Positions 1 through 12,154 are shown, counted from the first letter of the stretch. The stretch is 64,000 nt of DNA from Thelonectria olida (GCA_020736575.1 JAGPYM010000013.1:496001-560000); one strand, 5' to 3'. The notes: generated by a model not told the origin, from the letters alone. A program made the numbers and translations.

Positions 1-1640
1 GAGGGCCTATGAATTGATGGGTGCGCGGATGGCTGCATTCACCCGCCAGTGTCCCGACTCTGGCGACGAATGGAAGAACTTGTGAGATAAGCTTCGTGGC
101 TAGCGATCCCCCAGAAATTAGAGAAAGAGATAACAAGCAAAAGCCCGTCTCGAGTCGCAGTGCAGCTGAGACGACCCGGGCGCATTCGACAAAATTCGTT
201 AGGCGAAGACCCCCATTCGTATGACCGGATGACGCCCAAACAGGCCGCGATTGGTGGCCCTCTCCAACCGACGGCCAGGCCCTGGCATGTTCACCCACTG
301 GATCGATCCAGTTTACGCTTGACGCTCGATAGTGGGCGCCCATTAGGTAGTTAAAGACAAGGGCGCTGGGATAACGTGCCTGGATGGGGTTTTCGCGACT
401 CGCCTGAGATGTTGGGGTTGACTGGGCGAGGCAAATTACACGCGGCCATTGTCGACGCATCGCATCGGATATTCGCGAAGGTACAGGCTGAGAAGAAAGT
501 TTCCGGCACCTCAGCGCACATCGTCTGTTACGCGACATGCGTTCGTACCTACTGTTGTGTTGTACCAGTACGCACATGCACACTCCAAGGCATCTCGCGG
601 GAGGATGAAGTTGTAAAGAGTACGATAGCATTCAGCGTTTAGTTGTCCATTCCTGGCAGAGATGTTCCTGGTTTCAGTGGAGATGCTCATGTGAGCTGCT
701 GTGAGGTGCCTGTATCGAGAGTGTTCCAGGTCTCAACCGTCTCCGCTTTGTTAGTGCGCACGTCGAGGCTATCCACTGTTTTCTGTGCGTCCACACCTCC
801 ACTCCATTAAAACCTGTCCCACCCATCCCACGACCCAAGCAGCCCAGAGCGCCCCGTCAAAAGCCAAGCTAAGCCACCAAAAGCCAAGCATCAAGCGTTA
901 CGGAAACTGTGCTGGAACTTGATCCTTCGCAGTTGCCCTTCCAGGTATCTCGGGGCTCCCCCAAGCCCACATCCCTGTCACCTGCTATCTCTCCCAGCGC
1001 TGTCCCGCACCTTGCATCCACACCCTCCTCTCCCGCACTCCATACCTCGTACTCCTCCTCCTCTTCCTTGTTGGGGTGGCACTCGCTCGTTCTTCGTCTT
1101 CGTCTTCACAGAAGAGTTGATGCAACTCATCCTCGTCCCATTTCGACCCCAGAAGTGACGAGCCTGGGACGACGACCACCTCGAACACGATATTGACGAT
1201 ATCTCGACGACAACACGCGCTGGTCCCGTCACCTACACACATCGCCCGAGGGGCGTCTACTTATTGCGAAATCCGACCTACGACAGCGACTGACCTGAAG
1301 GTCGTCAACTCAACAACTTGATTCTTCGCGCATACAGAGACCGTACTTTCGAAAAGAACGAGGAGAACTGATCGATTGATTGATTGAATTCGTTATTCGC
1401 GCCGCTTACCACGCTCTTTTCGCCATTAATGTCATCAACCACAGCCTTAGCTTTCGACGAGAAGCCATCCCCATTCACCCATGAACTTCATCACCGCTGC
1501 TTGGAACAACGACACTGCTGAATAGAGTACGTTGCTACGCCCGCGAAACCTGGTCTCGCGTCTTGACGACACCCGTCGTCTGCGTGCCGTCATCTGTGCT
1601 GTCCCTTCGCAAACAACTCAGCGCCTAGCGCATTGCGACC
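1..1640. other. Upstream region and leader of palI, no gene seen
   Basis: No open frame here looks like a protein. The right half (about 780-1640) is pyrimidine-rich, as expected for the promoter and transcribed leader of the palI gene starting at 1641. It contains two GCCAAG hexamers (listed separately) and a short GATT direct repeat near 1371-1388. Several upstream ATGs occur, so the leader may hold small uORFs or an intron; I could not place the transcription start. Confidence 0.6.
863..888 (+). promoter_or_regulatory. Pair of PacC-type GCCAAG sites
   Basis: The hexamer GCCAAG occurs at 863-868 and again at 883-888, in the same orientation and 20 bp apart, about 750 bp before the palI start codon. 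GCCARG is the published core recognised by the fungal pH regulator PacC, whose activation depends on PalI. Binding here is inference. A single GCCARG hexamer is expected by chance roughly once per kilobase counting both strands, so only the spacing and the identity of the gene make this notable. Confidence 0.35.
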
Positions 1641-3795
1641 ATGTTGCGGCCTGCAACTCCTCTCGCGATCCTGCTGGGGGCAGCTTTCGCCTTGCTTCTC
1701 CTGTCTGTTCTCTCAACTCCCATCATCAAGGCCATTCCGCTTGGCGAATTCAAAGGCGTCACCTATGGCGTCTTTGGATATTGCCAGTCCGGCGAGGGTT
1801 GCACTAATATTGGGATTGGATACGATGCTGGTTCGTCGTTTCTTCCCCCCTCCTCTGTTCCATGTCGAGACAGTTAACAAATATGTAGGTCAACCGTTCG
1901 AGGATGACTCGAGTACCTTTGACCTCCCGTCTGGAGTTAGAAACACGCTCTCAGCTATCCTCGTGGTTCATCCCGTCGCAGCTCTGGTAACGCTCGTGCT
2001 ATTCATCATGGCCGTCGTCACTCATATGCACGCTCCATCCCACTCATCACGCTACTTGCTCATTATCTTCATCTTCCTTTTCATCGACTTCTTGATTTGC
2101 TTGCTAGCATTCTTGATCGACGTGCTCTTGTTTGTCCCACATCTGGCATGGGGCTCTTACATTGTCCTTGCGGCTACCATTCTCGTCGCCCTCAGTGGCC
2201 TGGTTACTTGTGCCATGCGCCGTACGCTGATTAGTAGGAAAGACCGCCAAAAGAGAATTGCTGAAAATGCTGAGATGAGCGGAGAGAACTATTACAACCG
2301 GACTGCTGCTCAGATCAAGGCTGAAGAACCCCAAAGACAACCAGCTATTCCCGCCGTGAGCGGCGCCAATGGAGGGAACAATGACAGCATACCTACCTTC
2401 ACATCTTACGAGCAGAACGTCAAGAGCGACCAAATCAGTGACGAGAACATTCCACTGACTCGCCGTACTACCTCGAACCGATCACCAGTGCCTCCAGTGG
2501 AGCCGGGCAGTGTTAACGAGGTTTTCAACAACGGCCCCCGACGACAGGGGTCCCGGGACCAGTATGGAAACCCAATCAACGAGGTTGTGGATGGCTACGG
2601 CATGCGGAGAGGTCCATCAACGGAGCGCATGAGAGGGAGAGATATGGGCCCAGGAGGTTATCGAGGTGGACGTGGCGGTGGTTATGGACGAGGAGGTTTC
2701 GACAACTACGGTGCTCCGATGCGAGGAAGAGGTGGCTACGGCCCCCCGCCAGGACGAGGTGGATATGGGCCTCGCGGAGGTCGAGGAGGATACGGACCTC
2801 CTCCAAGAGGAGGCTACGGACCTCGCCCCATGCAAACAGGCCCCATGCAAACAGGCCGGAGCCCACCCCCGGGATATCCAGGAGCCTACGACCGACGACC
2901 ATCTCCTGCTGAAGCATACGTTCCCTATGATAACCAGCCATCGGAACCGTCCGAGGGATACCATTCCTATCACCCCGTATCGTCGGTGTCGACTCTCCCA
3001 CGAGCCGAGTCCCCTCCCCCCTACCGGGCACGCAACCCGCCACAGTTGGCGGACAGCCGATCGAGATGGATGCAGTGCCTTCCGAACAGCGCACCGAGCA
3101 AGGCCAGAGTAACTACATCCGTGAAAGTGACTCGGATGTTGCTGGTATGATTGGCCTCCAGCAGGGCCGGCTGGGCCCTGATCGCCATGATACATATATG
3201 ACGCAGAGCAGCAAGTACAGTACTGACGAGTATGTCACCTCACCTATTGTTTCCTCCTAGTTGTACTGACCTTAATAGGCAATACCAACCACCTCGAGCG
3301 GCATGGAACCAAAGTGGCAGAAGCTCGCCTCGAGCTCCATCTCCACTGGCCCTGAACCGCCCAGCTGAGCTGCCTGTGAGCACGACTCCTCCTGGGGCAC
3401 CGGCCAATAACAACAACAACAGCGGCACGTACTACGAGGATGTTGACCCTCAATTCGCCGCTGATACACCCCCCAACAACGGAAACCTCCAACCGCCGCC
3501 TATCGAACCCATCTACGAGGATATTCACGCCAACAACCCGGGTGCTCGCAGCCCAGCTGAATCGGAGCGTTCTAACTTCACCTCCATTTCCCAACGTGGC
3601 GTGAACCCTCGGTGGAACCCTAATGCTCCTCCCATGCCTTACCAACAGGGCCCTCCTGCTCGAAGGCCACTGAACCAGCAGCAGCAACGTCAGGATATGC
3701 TTTTGGATAATCCCGACTTCCAGCTGCCTGGTTCTCGCTCCAAGGGCGGCCCTGGAATGGTCCCTGGCAGCGCGTATCCCACTGGCCGCATGTAG
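1641..3795 (+). CDS. palI: pH-response regulator PalI/Rim9, with an apparent frameshift
   Basis: PalI/Rim9 is a plasma-membrane protein of the SUR7/PalI family that supports the PalH pH sensor in alkaline signalling to PacC. Exons are 1641-1830, 1889-3229 and 3279-3795; both introns have good GT..AG ends, and a CTGAC branch site lies in the second. The N-terminus (MLRPATPLAILLGAAF) is a first membrane segment, followed by an extracellular loop with a Cys pair (GVFGYCQSGEGC) and three more hydrophobic segments. A long Gly/Tyr/Arg- and Pro-rich cytosolic tail follows. The frame changes in that tail at a run of six C (3016-3021). One extra C would keep the tail open to the stop at 3795, giving about 682 residues; as written, translation stops at 3150 after about 483. 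An 80-nt intron at 2977-3056 would also restore the frame, but has no good branch site and removes coding-like proline-rich sequence. Start 1641 was chosen because it gives the family N-terminus. Confidence 0.85.
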
Positions 3796-5876
3796 GGCTG
3801 GGGCTAGTGAAGACATACGCCAAAACCTTGTACATATTATTTCCCTTTTCTGCCGCAGTGGACGTGCCCAAAGCGTATCACCCAGCTCGCCGGCTGCTCC
3901 CGCAACGCCGCACAACCCCACCACTCGACACCTCAACCTCCCTTCTTGGTGTTTCTTTTTTACCTTATACTTCGACACGATCCTTTATCACCGTTTAAAC
4001 TTAAAGGGCCACCTTCTGGATTGGTGGCTGAATTCTTTTGGGTCACGTGGTGCGAAGTTACGTACCTAAAGTTTCGGACTTGTTCATGTTTATGGAGTTT
4101 CCGCGTTATCTGAGCATATACACTCACGTTATATTTTCCTGGCTTTCTTATAGTCGCCTGGCCTACTCGGAACACCTCTTCAGGAAGAAAATACGAATCG
4201 TCACGGTAGATTTGCTTGATGATTCTACAAACTAGGCATTGATCAATGGACCGTTGTCGAGAGCCGCATGAGCGCTACAATACCATGGCGTACTGGAATT
4301 AGGCTGGCTCCTGAAATTTGAGGTGGTGGTTGTGATTGATGTACATACCTGCTCTACGAGAAGATGGTTGAGGGCGTGGGTTATGAGATGAGGGTGAGAG
4401 AGCTCGGTGCGGATGGAGTGTCGAAGAAGAAAGTGGACGGGATTGGAAACGATGGGATAGTGATGACTGGAGAAGGCAGAAAAAATATCATCCCAAAGTT
4501 TACAAGTGACTCTATTTCTACGGGAGTGCAAACTCAATGCTCGCCCTCGTGACAAGCTCTGACTGGAGGAATTGTTGGAGCGTCCAAGTGTAACGTGACG
4601 GCCAGGAGCATTCTAACGACTGACAGAACAGATGAATATCACCCCAACGTCGACAAGCGGTTTTATTTATAGGAAGATAAAAACACAATAGTAGTTCTCT
4701 CTTCACAAGCTCTACTCAGACGGGAGACCCTGCTCGGGGCATGTTGCGACGAAGGGGGTGGGGGGGTGAGGGAAACCTCAATATATATCCTCAGTGACGA
4801 CGAACAAGGGAGATGAATACCAGGACTAAACTTTGCCAATCGACAGTGTTTGCTGTGAACCTTACCATAACGTTCTGCGCAATTGTAGGTGATTCCAATT
4901 AGAGAGTTCGTTGACACCTTAAACGAACACAGGGGTCGCCTCAATGGGTGCCAGCTGACGGCCAGGTGCGAACACTGATTCACCAAGACTATTGAGTCGT
5001 TACCTCTCGTTGGCTGCTTGCTGAGAAAACTTGCTCCCGTTTTCAAACTTTTGTTCTTCACTGATGCAGCAGCCCAGATTCCAGCGGGTTGGCATCACTC
5101 CTTCTTCCATCTGAGGTGAAGCCATTGCTGGTTTCCTCTCAACACCATCAACATCTACCATCTACAACAACAGCATCACCATCAGCACCTCTACTCACGG
5201 ACCAAGATCGAGCTGGCAGAGGCAGTTCAGGAGAGCGCCGTTTCGGTACAGCCTCCAAGGCTTCCAAGCAGCTGCCCTGAGTCATCCGCGGCACATCTCT
5301 TCACCATTTGACTTTGACAAAAGTGAAACTGCACACCTTATTCTTCACCTTCGCGATCTACCTGTTGTTTACTCTGCTGTTTCCTTGGAGACGGGCACTA
5401 AGTTTGGATTCTTCTCACTGGTAAGTTTGCTTTATTCTATCCCGCTGTGTTATTGGCCGCCGTTCGCACTTTCCATTCATTTCTCTCCATTCACCTGCCT
5501 CTATCGTGCAACGTCGTAAACTCTAGGAAGGTGTACCTGCCTATACAAAAGAATCTTTCCTTCCCCCATTTCTCGACTTCTCACCCACTCTTCTTACCAT
5601 CTTTCACGCTCTTCCACCTCCACCTCCCTTCACAGTTTTCTACTCTTCATCGTACTTCTCTCTTAGGACAACTCTCACTTGTTTCCCTCCTAGTCCTTTG
5701 GGCACATCACACTTTATGCCCAGGCAGTGGCGACGGCAGTGATACACACGGAACTGCTTGGATCTTTTCCCTACCTATCCATCTAACCAGGTCCTTCCTT
5801 AGATCTTTGACAATATCTCACCGGTTCTTTACACTTAAGCTGGCCAGCAGGATAGTGCCAACCTGAAGGACCAAAC
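3796..5876. other. Intergenic, palI 3' region and leader of the next gene
   Basis: No gene is recognisable. The last 600 bases are C/T-rich and look like the promoter and transcribed leader of the gene at 5877. Open frames here are short and lack protein-like composition. Confidence 0.5.
5421..5526 (+). other. Possible 5' UTR intron
   Basis: A strong donor GTAAGT begins at 5421 in the pyrimidine-rich leader of the following gene. A plausible acceptor CTCTAG ends at 5526, after a weak branch-like CGTAAAC. Other acceptors further down are possible, so only the donor is well supported. Splicing in the leader would remove upstream ATGs. Confidence 0.3.
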
Positions 5877-7463
5877 ATGAATTTCGAATCCTCGAACACC
5901 GCTACTCAAGCATCAGATGCGAATGCGTCCAATACCCAAGACTCTCAAGTCACATACACTACTGCTGGTACCCGTTACGATCCCAGCTCCTCTCAACCTC
6001 TGCAGGCACCAGCTCGCAGAGGCCGCATGAGGTGGACTGTGTCACACGCCGCTTCGCATTTGGAGTTCCTTCCCAGGTCGTCTTTTGACGGAATTCAGCT
6101 GGGAGTTGGTCTGGGCCGCAATTCAAGTGTCCAGAGCTACGCCCCCCTTCAACAAAACAACGACCGTGCCATGAGCCCTGTGGATGAAGCTGATCACGCC
6201 AGCGTCAACACACCGGCTGAGGTGACCAAGATGTCTTCTGACACTCCGATCTCGTTTTCTTCAATGGTCGTCGAACCAGACGATGATCAGCCCACCGAGG
6301 TTCTAGACAACAGCGAGCCGGCCGAGGTGCTGGATATCGACCAACTCGCTGAGAAATCGGGCTACCTGAGCGATGATGAATATGAATCTGACACTGATAT
6401 GGGTGTGCTGATGAACATGTCCGTCAAAACTCTCCAGAGCCTGGCCTCCTACGAGAACCCAAACCAGAGGAAGGCACAGAGAGTGCTTGATGGCAGATCA
6501 GCTCTCCCAGTCAAGCCTGACGCTACGAATCAGACGGATTCTCAATTCACGGGACGGAACCGAGTATTCAACTTCATGGAGATGCCTCAGAGGCTATCTA
6601 TCCCACCTGCCGGACCAGCCAGCTCGGATCCTCCTTCGCATCACCCCGGCCAGGGACGTTATCACCATCTTCCCATCCTTAGCGGTCTGTCACCAGAGCC
6701 TATTCCCGAAAGTTCACACCGGGATGAGATGGTCAACTGGGAGACTTCTGGCTTTCACTCAGCGGGGAGTTCTTCTATCAATCCATCCGCTGGACCTCCC
6801 CCTTTGACTGCTGGGCCGCCTGGGCACCGTCAATACCAACCAAAGACCCGCAACGACGAAGTACCAACCTTCAGTGGGTTTCGCCGATTTTTGTACGCCG
6901 AAGATGGCGACTCAACACGTGCTGAGGAAGCCGGGAGAGCCAACCCCAAAGCCCCTGAAGTCATAGTCCCAAAGACAGCTGGTTCAATTTCTCCCTATGC
7001 TGGCGACGATGTGTTCGCGGACACCGATGATTACTTTGCTGGGGACCTCAAGTTCAACCCCGAGAGCAGTGCTTCTCACGGATTCTCAGAGGTTTGTCGT
7101 TCTTCCTGGAGCCCTCTCTCTCCATTCGGTCAACCATATCGGCCCAAGACACCTCTCTATTACCCCTATCGTTCGTCGGCTGAAGTGGTTCGAGAACGCA
7201 ATGAGAGGATCCAAAATCTTTGGTATGCCGGAGCTGGGTTCCTTCCGCCTCTTGATAAGGAGCAAGGGCGAAGGAACAAGTACGGAGCCGCGGGCGATGG
7301 CAGACCCGTGGGAGTCAAAGTCCAGAGCGAACCAAAGGCGGTTGCAGAGGCGAGCCAAACTCCAACCACAGTCCATGCCCAGAGGCTGCTGGAAATTGCG
7401 CATGCGAGTGTTTTGCGTCAGAAGCAGAGTGTGCCTTCAATGGATGACGATGACGAGATGTAG
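5877..7463 (+). CDS. Conserved-looking hypothetical protein, 528 residues
   Basis: I do not recognise this gene. It is a single uninterrupted frame of 528 codons starting MNFESSNTATQ and ending in an acidic tail MDDDDEM. The composition is rich in Ser, Pro, Asn and Asp, with no membrane segment or signal peptide. Three stretches look more constrained than the rest: a Trp/Arg-containing segment near residues 49-75 (RMRWTVSHAASHLEFLPRSS); an acidic-to-helical segment near 160-205 (GYLSDDEYESDTDMGVLMN); and a C-terminal block near 400-450 with Tyr/Pro-rich sequence and RNERIQNLWYAGAGFLPP. This pattern fits a largely disordered regulatory or scaffold protein of filamentous fungi, but no function can be assigned. 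The long intron-free frame, the acidic codon pattern and the intron-bearing leader upstream support a real gene. Confidence 0.75.
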   Translation: MNFESSNTATQASDANASNTQDSQVTYTTAGTRYDPSSSQPLQAPARRGRMRWTVSHAASHLEFLPRSSFDGIQLGVGLGRNSSVQSYAPLQQNNDRAMSPVDEADHASVNTPAEVTKMSSDTPISFSSMVVEPDDDQPTEVLDNSEPAEVLDIDQLAEKSGYLSDDEYESDTDMGVLMNMSVKTLQSLASYENPNQRKAQRVLDGRSALPVKPDATNQTDSQFTGRNRVFNFMEMPQRLSIPPAGPASSDPPSHHPGQGRYHHLPILSGLSPEPIPESSHRDEMVNWETSGFHSAGSSSINPSAGPPPLTAGPPGHRQYQPKTRNDEVPTFSGFRRFLYAEDGDSTRAEEAGRANPKAPEVIVPKTAGSISPYAGDDVFADTDDYFAGDLKFNPESSASHGFSEVCRSSWSPLSPFGQPYRPKTPLYYPYRSSAEVVRERNERIQNLWYAGAGFLPPLDKEQGRRNKYGAAGDGRPVGVKVQSEPKAVAEASQTPTTVHAQRLLEIAHASVLRQKQSVPSMDDDDEM

Positions 7464-9183
7464 ATCCCTCTCAGCGGTCAATTTGCAGGCATTCTAGGAG
7501 GGCGAGAGGAGCAGGTTGGCCGATTCTAGCTTGGAAAGAAGAAGAAGAATGGTGGCAATTATCAAAAGTTTTAAGGGTTCGCGTCGTGGTCTTGCATTTC
7601 TTTGATGCTTGGGCGGAGAGAGGTTGGATGGATTCTGGTGTGTTGGCAGTGGTTCTCATGGAGCTCTCGGTAGTTGTATCTGCAGCTCATCATGACTAGG
7701 GTTCTAGGACTTTGGCAGTGCACTGCGATTGTTTTTCGGTCGATAGTACTAGCTAACAAGCAGGGTACTGAGATAAGGTTGGGCAGATGGCATGATAGCC
7801 AGCCTCTTTGGAGGTAACTAGGGGAAATAGTATCCAGCATTGATAACGGGTTTGGTCTGGAGTGCAGGTGATGTTGTTTCTTCTAAACTCTAGGTCCTCA
7901 CATGTGTTGGATCGACTTTGGCTTTGACTGTCGGCTCGACCTTTGTGCGCTGGTTGTTTTTTGCCTCTGGACGCTCCCGTTCCTGTCTGCAATGCTTGGT
8001 TCCTCGTAGTGTTTGATGTTGAGGTTCAAAGACTGTGGACCTGAATTATGATTAGGGGTCCGTGACAGGCACAACGGGATGGGAGAAAGAGGGTGTTGTG
8101 ATTAATAAATTGCGAGGTTGTTGGCCTATGCCCGATACGAAGGGGAGACAAGGTCATGGTGGTCACGCGACGACAGGGTTGCATTGAGCACATGAGACCA
8201 GGGAGAGAGCTAGCTAGTCAATTTCGTTGTTATTCGTGCCGAGTGCGTGCTGGACTACCCACCTATCTATCTATGGACGTAGATAGTTACTGACAGACAC
8301 ATGACAAGACAAAAAGCTGATGAAGTCGATGGGATCAAGGGGCCAAGATTTCAGATGCAAGTGTCGACGGGATGGACGGGAATCATGTGGGTCGAGGTGG
8401 TCATGACGTCGCCGGATCGGGTTGACATTTGACGGTTCGATTTAACCCCTTTTATCAATCAGCCTTAATTACCTATTCTGGGGAGTGGTGATCAAGGGGG
8501 GGGGGAATGACCTCTCTCAAAGGTCACTGGCGTGGCTGCAGTGGGCACGCGAGCGCAATTAAACAAAGTCCCGGCCGAACTCCGAAGGGGGAAAATCATC
8601 ACGAGCAGGAAGAGGGACGAAACGTCAAGGCTCAGAGCCGGACTCCGGGTTGTGTGGGGAAATGAGGGATTCTAATTTAATGTGACGGGCCCCTGTCATT
8701 CCTCCTCTTCCTCTTCGTGTTCTTTTGATTGTTCCTTTTCAGCTCGTAAAGTTTCCAGGGCGCATTTTTGCATGTGTTGTCCTTTCCCACCACCCTGTTT
8801 CACTCGCGGCAAAACTTGATCCTGTTTTTTTTTTTCCCCCTTCATCGTCGCGTCACTCCTTTTTCTTACTTTCTTTCTGCCAACAAATACACAACGCGTC
8901 TTTTTTTTTTTTCTCTCTTGGTGTGTTTGTTGCCATTGTTCTCTTTTGCCGGGTCTCTGCCTGCAAGCGAAGGGATTGTTCCGGGATTGAGACAAAGCGG
9001 AGCTGCGCAAGAAGCGAATCGAACGACAATCTTTTTTTTCCCTCCAGACCTCCACCGCCCGAGCTACCGAGCGACACCAAACGCCCGCAGCAAAACTTCG
9101 AAACAAGACACGGAGACAAAAGAGGGCATTGATTCCTGTTCTTCCTCCTACAACCTTCGAATTCGAATACAGCCGCTGCAAAC
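7464..9183. other. Intergenic between two + strand genes
   Basis: No gene seen. The last 480 bases (about 8700-9183) carry T-rich tracts and no credible upstream coding sequence, as in a promoter and leader of the phosphotransferase gene. An ACGCGT hexamer at 8894-8899 is present but isolated. Overlapping open frames on both strands here are low-complexity Phe/Ser or Lys/Glu strings caused by the T tracts. Confidence 0.5.
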
Positions 9184-10535
9184 ATGGTCTACGTACGGCA
9201 ACGCGAGCTCCCTTCGCTCAAGGACTACAAGTATTCTGGAGTCGACAGGTCGCTGCTCTCCAAATACGTCCTCAAGCCCTTCTACACAAATGTCGTCATC
9301 AAGTGCTTCCCCATGAGCATGGCGCCCAACCTCATCACCCTCACCGGCTTCCTCTTCGTCGTCGCAAACTTCCTCACTCTGCTGTGGTACAACCCGACCC
9401 TCGACCAGGACTGCCCTTCCTGGGTCTACTACTCGTGGGGCGTGGGACTGTTCCTCTACCAGACTTTTGACGCCGTTGACGGAACACAGGCGTGAGTTGA
9501 GAATTGAATATCCCGCAGAAACGCAAGAGACTGACATCCGCGCGCGAACAGCCGACGAACGAAGCAATCCGGTCCTCTCGGCGAGCTTTTCGACCATGGC
9601 GTTGACGCCCTCAACACCTCCCTCGAAGTCCTTCTGTTTGCCGCTTCCCAGAACATGGGCCAGAGCTGGTGGACTGTTGCCACGCTGTTCGCATGTAAGC
9701 CACACTGCCCCTTGCGCGCCTCTCAACCATTCATTGGACGCTGACATGCTTTGAAACAGCTCTCTGCACCTTCTACGTCCAGACATGGGAGACGTACCAC
9801 ACGAAGACGCTCACCCTCGGCGTCGTCAACGGTCCCGTCGAGGGCGTCATTGCCATCATCGGCGTCTACTTCCTCACCGGCTACATGGGCGGTGCGCATT
9901 TCTGGCAGCAGAGCATGCTTCGCACCATTGGCATCCCTTCCACCTGGGGCATTCCCGACGTCATCTACAACTTCTCCTTCACTGAGTGGTACATGATCCA
10001 GGGTGGCATCGTCCTCATTTTCAACACCGTCGAGTCTTCGGCCAACGTCATCCGCGCCCGCCGCGACCGTGGCGACCGATCCCGCGGTGCGCTGCTTGGT
10101 CTCGTTCCATTCTTCTCCGTGTGGTCCATGATCGTGGCGTACCTCTACCTGCAGCCCAGAATCCGCGAGTGCCATCTCATCCCCTTTGCGCTCTTCGCCG
10201 GCATCATCAACGCCTACAGCGTCGGCCAGATCATCACGGCTCACCTTGTCCACCTGCGCTTCCCCTACTACAACGTCCTGGGTCTCCTCCTTGTCTTTGG
10301 CGTCGCCGATTCAATGGGCCCCATCTTGCAGAAGTACCTGGGCTTTGGCTGGCCCAGCGCCCTCGGCAGTGACGTGTACCAGGTCGCCTACATGTTCTTG
10401 ATGTCCGGTGTCGCCTTGGGTGTTTACGGCAGCTTCGTTGTTGACGTCATTGTGACTATTTGCGATTACCTTGATATTTGGTGCCTGACCATCAAGCACC
10501 ACTACATTGAGGGCCAGCTTGGAAAAACGGACTAA
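9184..10535 (+). CDS. CPT1: Choline/ethanolamine phosphotransferase (CDP-alcohol family)
   Basis: This integral membrane enzyme of the ER/Golgi transfers phosphocholine or phosphoethanolamine from the CDP-activated base to diacylglycerol, the last step of the Kennedy pathway. Exons are 9184-9491, 9552-9694 and 9760-10535, coding for 408 residues, the usual family length. The CDP-alcohol phosphotransferase motif D-x2-DG-x2-AR-x8-G-x3-D-x3-D is complete at residues 96-121: D96, D99, G100, A103, R104, G113, D117 and D121. It is split by the first intron at A103. Several hydrophobic segments follow, ending with a short polar tail (YIEGQLGKTD). Sequence alone does not tell choline from ethanolamine preference, so CPT1 versus EPT1 is open. 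Start 9184 gives the typical soluble N-terminus with a Tyr-rich YKYSGVD segment. Confidence 0.93.
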
Positions 10536-12154
10536 AGGATACGTCATGTGGTTGAATTTCACGCCGATGGTGGTTAGAGAACTGTTCCTTGTTTTTGGCG
10601 TGATGGCTGTAATGGGCATGGCCCAGAACTGTCAGAGCAAAAGAGCTAGATTTTCTCAGTCTCCGTTTCCGAGAGAAGAGAAATCAGCCGGGGTAACCCA
10701 ATAATATTATAGGGGGTCGGGGTGGGATCGCTTCTTTTCGATTCATAGGTATTGCTCCTTTATCCATTAGAGACGAAGATAGAATGTGAGTGTGAGACAG
10801 GGAAGGAGAGAGGGGGAACAAGAGTGAAGAAAAGGAGAAGATGGGATTCGCTGCATATTTGGAGGAGTTATGGGCGTGGGAATTAGTTATTATCAAGACA
10901 AGGGTTCAGGTTTAGGTCGAGGTTCAGGTCAGGTCAGGTCATCTACATTACATTAGTTGGCGGGTCTAACTTTGGGGAAGCAATGGGGGTTGATCGACTG
11001 ATTGTTCTTATTCCGTTATGCGCGCATGTTAAAAAGCTAATGAAGGACACGGAGGGTTTTTAATGCGAATTCGACTTGTTTCCCGGACTGGGTCACTATT
11101 CTTGTGAGACTGTAGTCGAAACATAGACTCGTCATGCAACTGTTGGTTCTACTCAGGATTGTATTGACATTCTTAGTGTTTTGTCGACTACAAAATCCAT
11201 CTGGGCCACGCATGCTCTATTGTGTCTCCGATTCCGACAGTGCCTTGGCGAAGAGTCTCGGCTTTCCGTTGTTGGAGAACTAGTCGAGCGATAGATCCAA
11301 CCAGTCTTGTCTACAATCGGAGCTGAAGTAGGGTAGACTCAGTATAGACTGGTAGGCTCGGACTGTGTTCCGACTCCAGATTGCCAATACATAATGTTTG
11401 TTAATCGGATAGGTGCAAGAGATGTGGAGGTGAAATGTCTTATTACATCATTCCAGATGCACTGTCACTTGCTTTCACAAAAGCAGCCATCTTGATTACT
11501 CAGTCGTAGATAGATTGTATATAAACCGGTACAAATTGAATCTCCAAGACGATATAAAAAACTCAGTCAAAACTCCATCAAATATCCATCTCTTGTCGAG
11601 GTCAGGGGAGCACAATCCTGAAGCCAAGTCGTCCTTGGCTTGGCTGCCTTCGACCAACTCGCTCCCAGAAAGACTGTTTCTTTCTGAAGAGAAACCTCGC
11701 CGTGCATCGGAACTTGGCGAGGCCTCGTTGCTTCTGCCTCGGTGGTGGGACGGCGTAAGTGTGTATGATCAGCCGACAGCAAGTAGTGAGTTAAGCTTGC
11801 ATGATTGTATGCAGCCAATCATGCTGTCCCGATCATCCTTTTCAACTTCATGTGGGGTTCCGATACTCGTCTCAACTCTCCTCGACCAAGGCGGTCTGTT
11901 TCCGATAGATACCTGTTATGTTTAAAATAGACCAGGGCCGATATTTGAGCCCAAATGCGAGATTACTTTTGCTTGTTCTCGGGCCAAACTAAACCAAAAA
12001 CCACAGAATAACAACGCCACTCCTTAGCCCCGACGGGCGGGGTATCCGATCCTATCCTTCTTCGCCGTAGTAACATCAGTCATAATATCCCCGTATGCGC
12101 CTTATGTAGTTTCTCGTCTCTCCTCTCTCTTCTCGTCACCTGTAGGCCCTTCCT
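10536..12154. other. Intergenic between convergent genes
   Basis: No gene seen. This is the shared 3' region of the phosphotransferase (+) and the bZIP gene (-). The ORFs present are short and of random composition. A small AGGTC/AGGTTC repeat lies at 10903-10942. Confidence 0.5.
10903..10942 (+). repeat. Short degenerate AGGTC/AGGTTC tandem repeat
   Basis: Units GGTTCAGGT, TTAGGTCGA, GGTTCAGGTC and AGGTCAGGTC follow one another with small changes, just downstream of the phosphotransferase gene. It is probably a replication-slippage repeat. Confidence 0.6.

Noticed and set aside
8696..9181. Overlapping Lys/Glu-rich and Phe-rich frames before the phosphotransferase gene
   Set aside because: Products of T-rich promoter tracts on opposite strands.
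10903..10942. AGGTCA repeats as a regulatory array
   Set aside because: The position at the 3' side of two convergent genes and the imperfect units fit simple slippage better than a factor-binding array.
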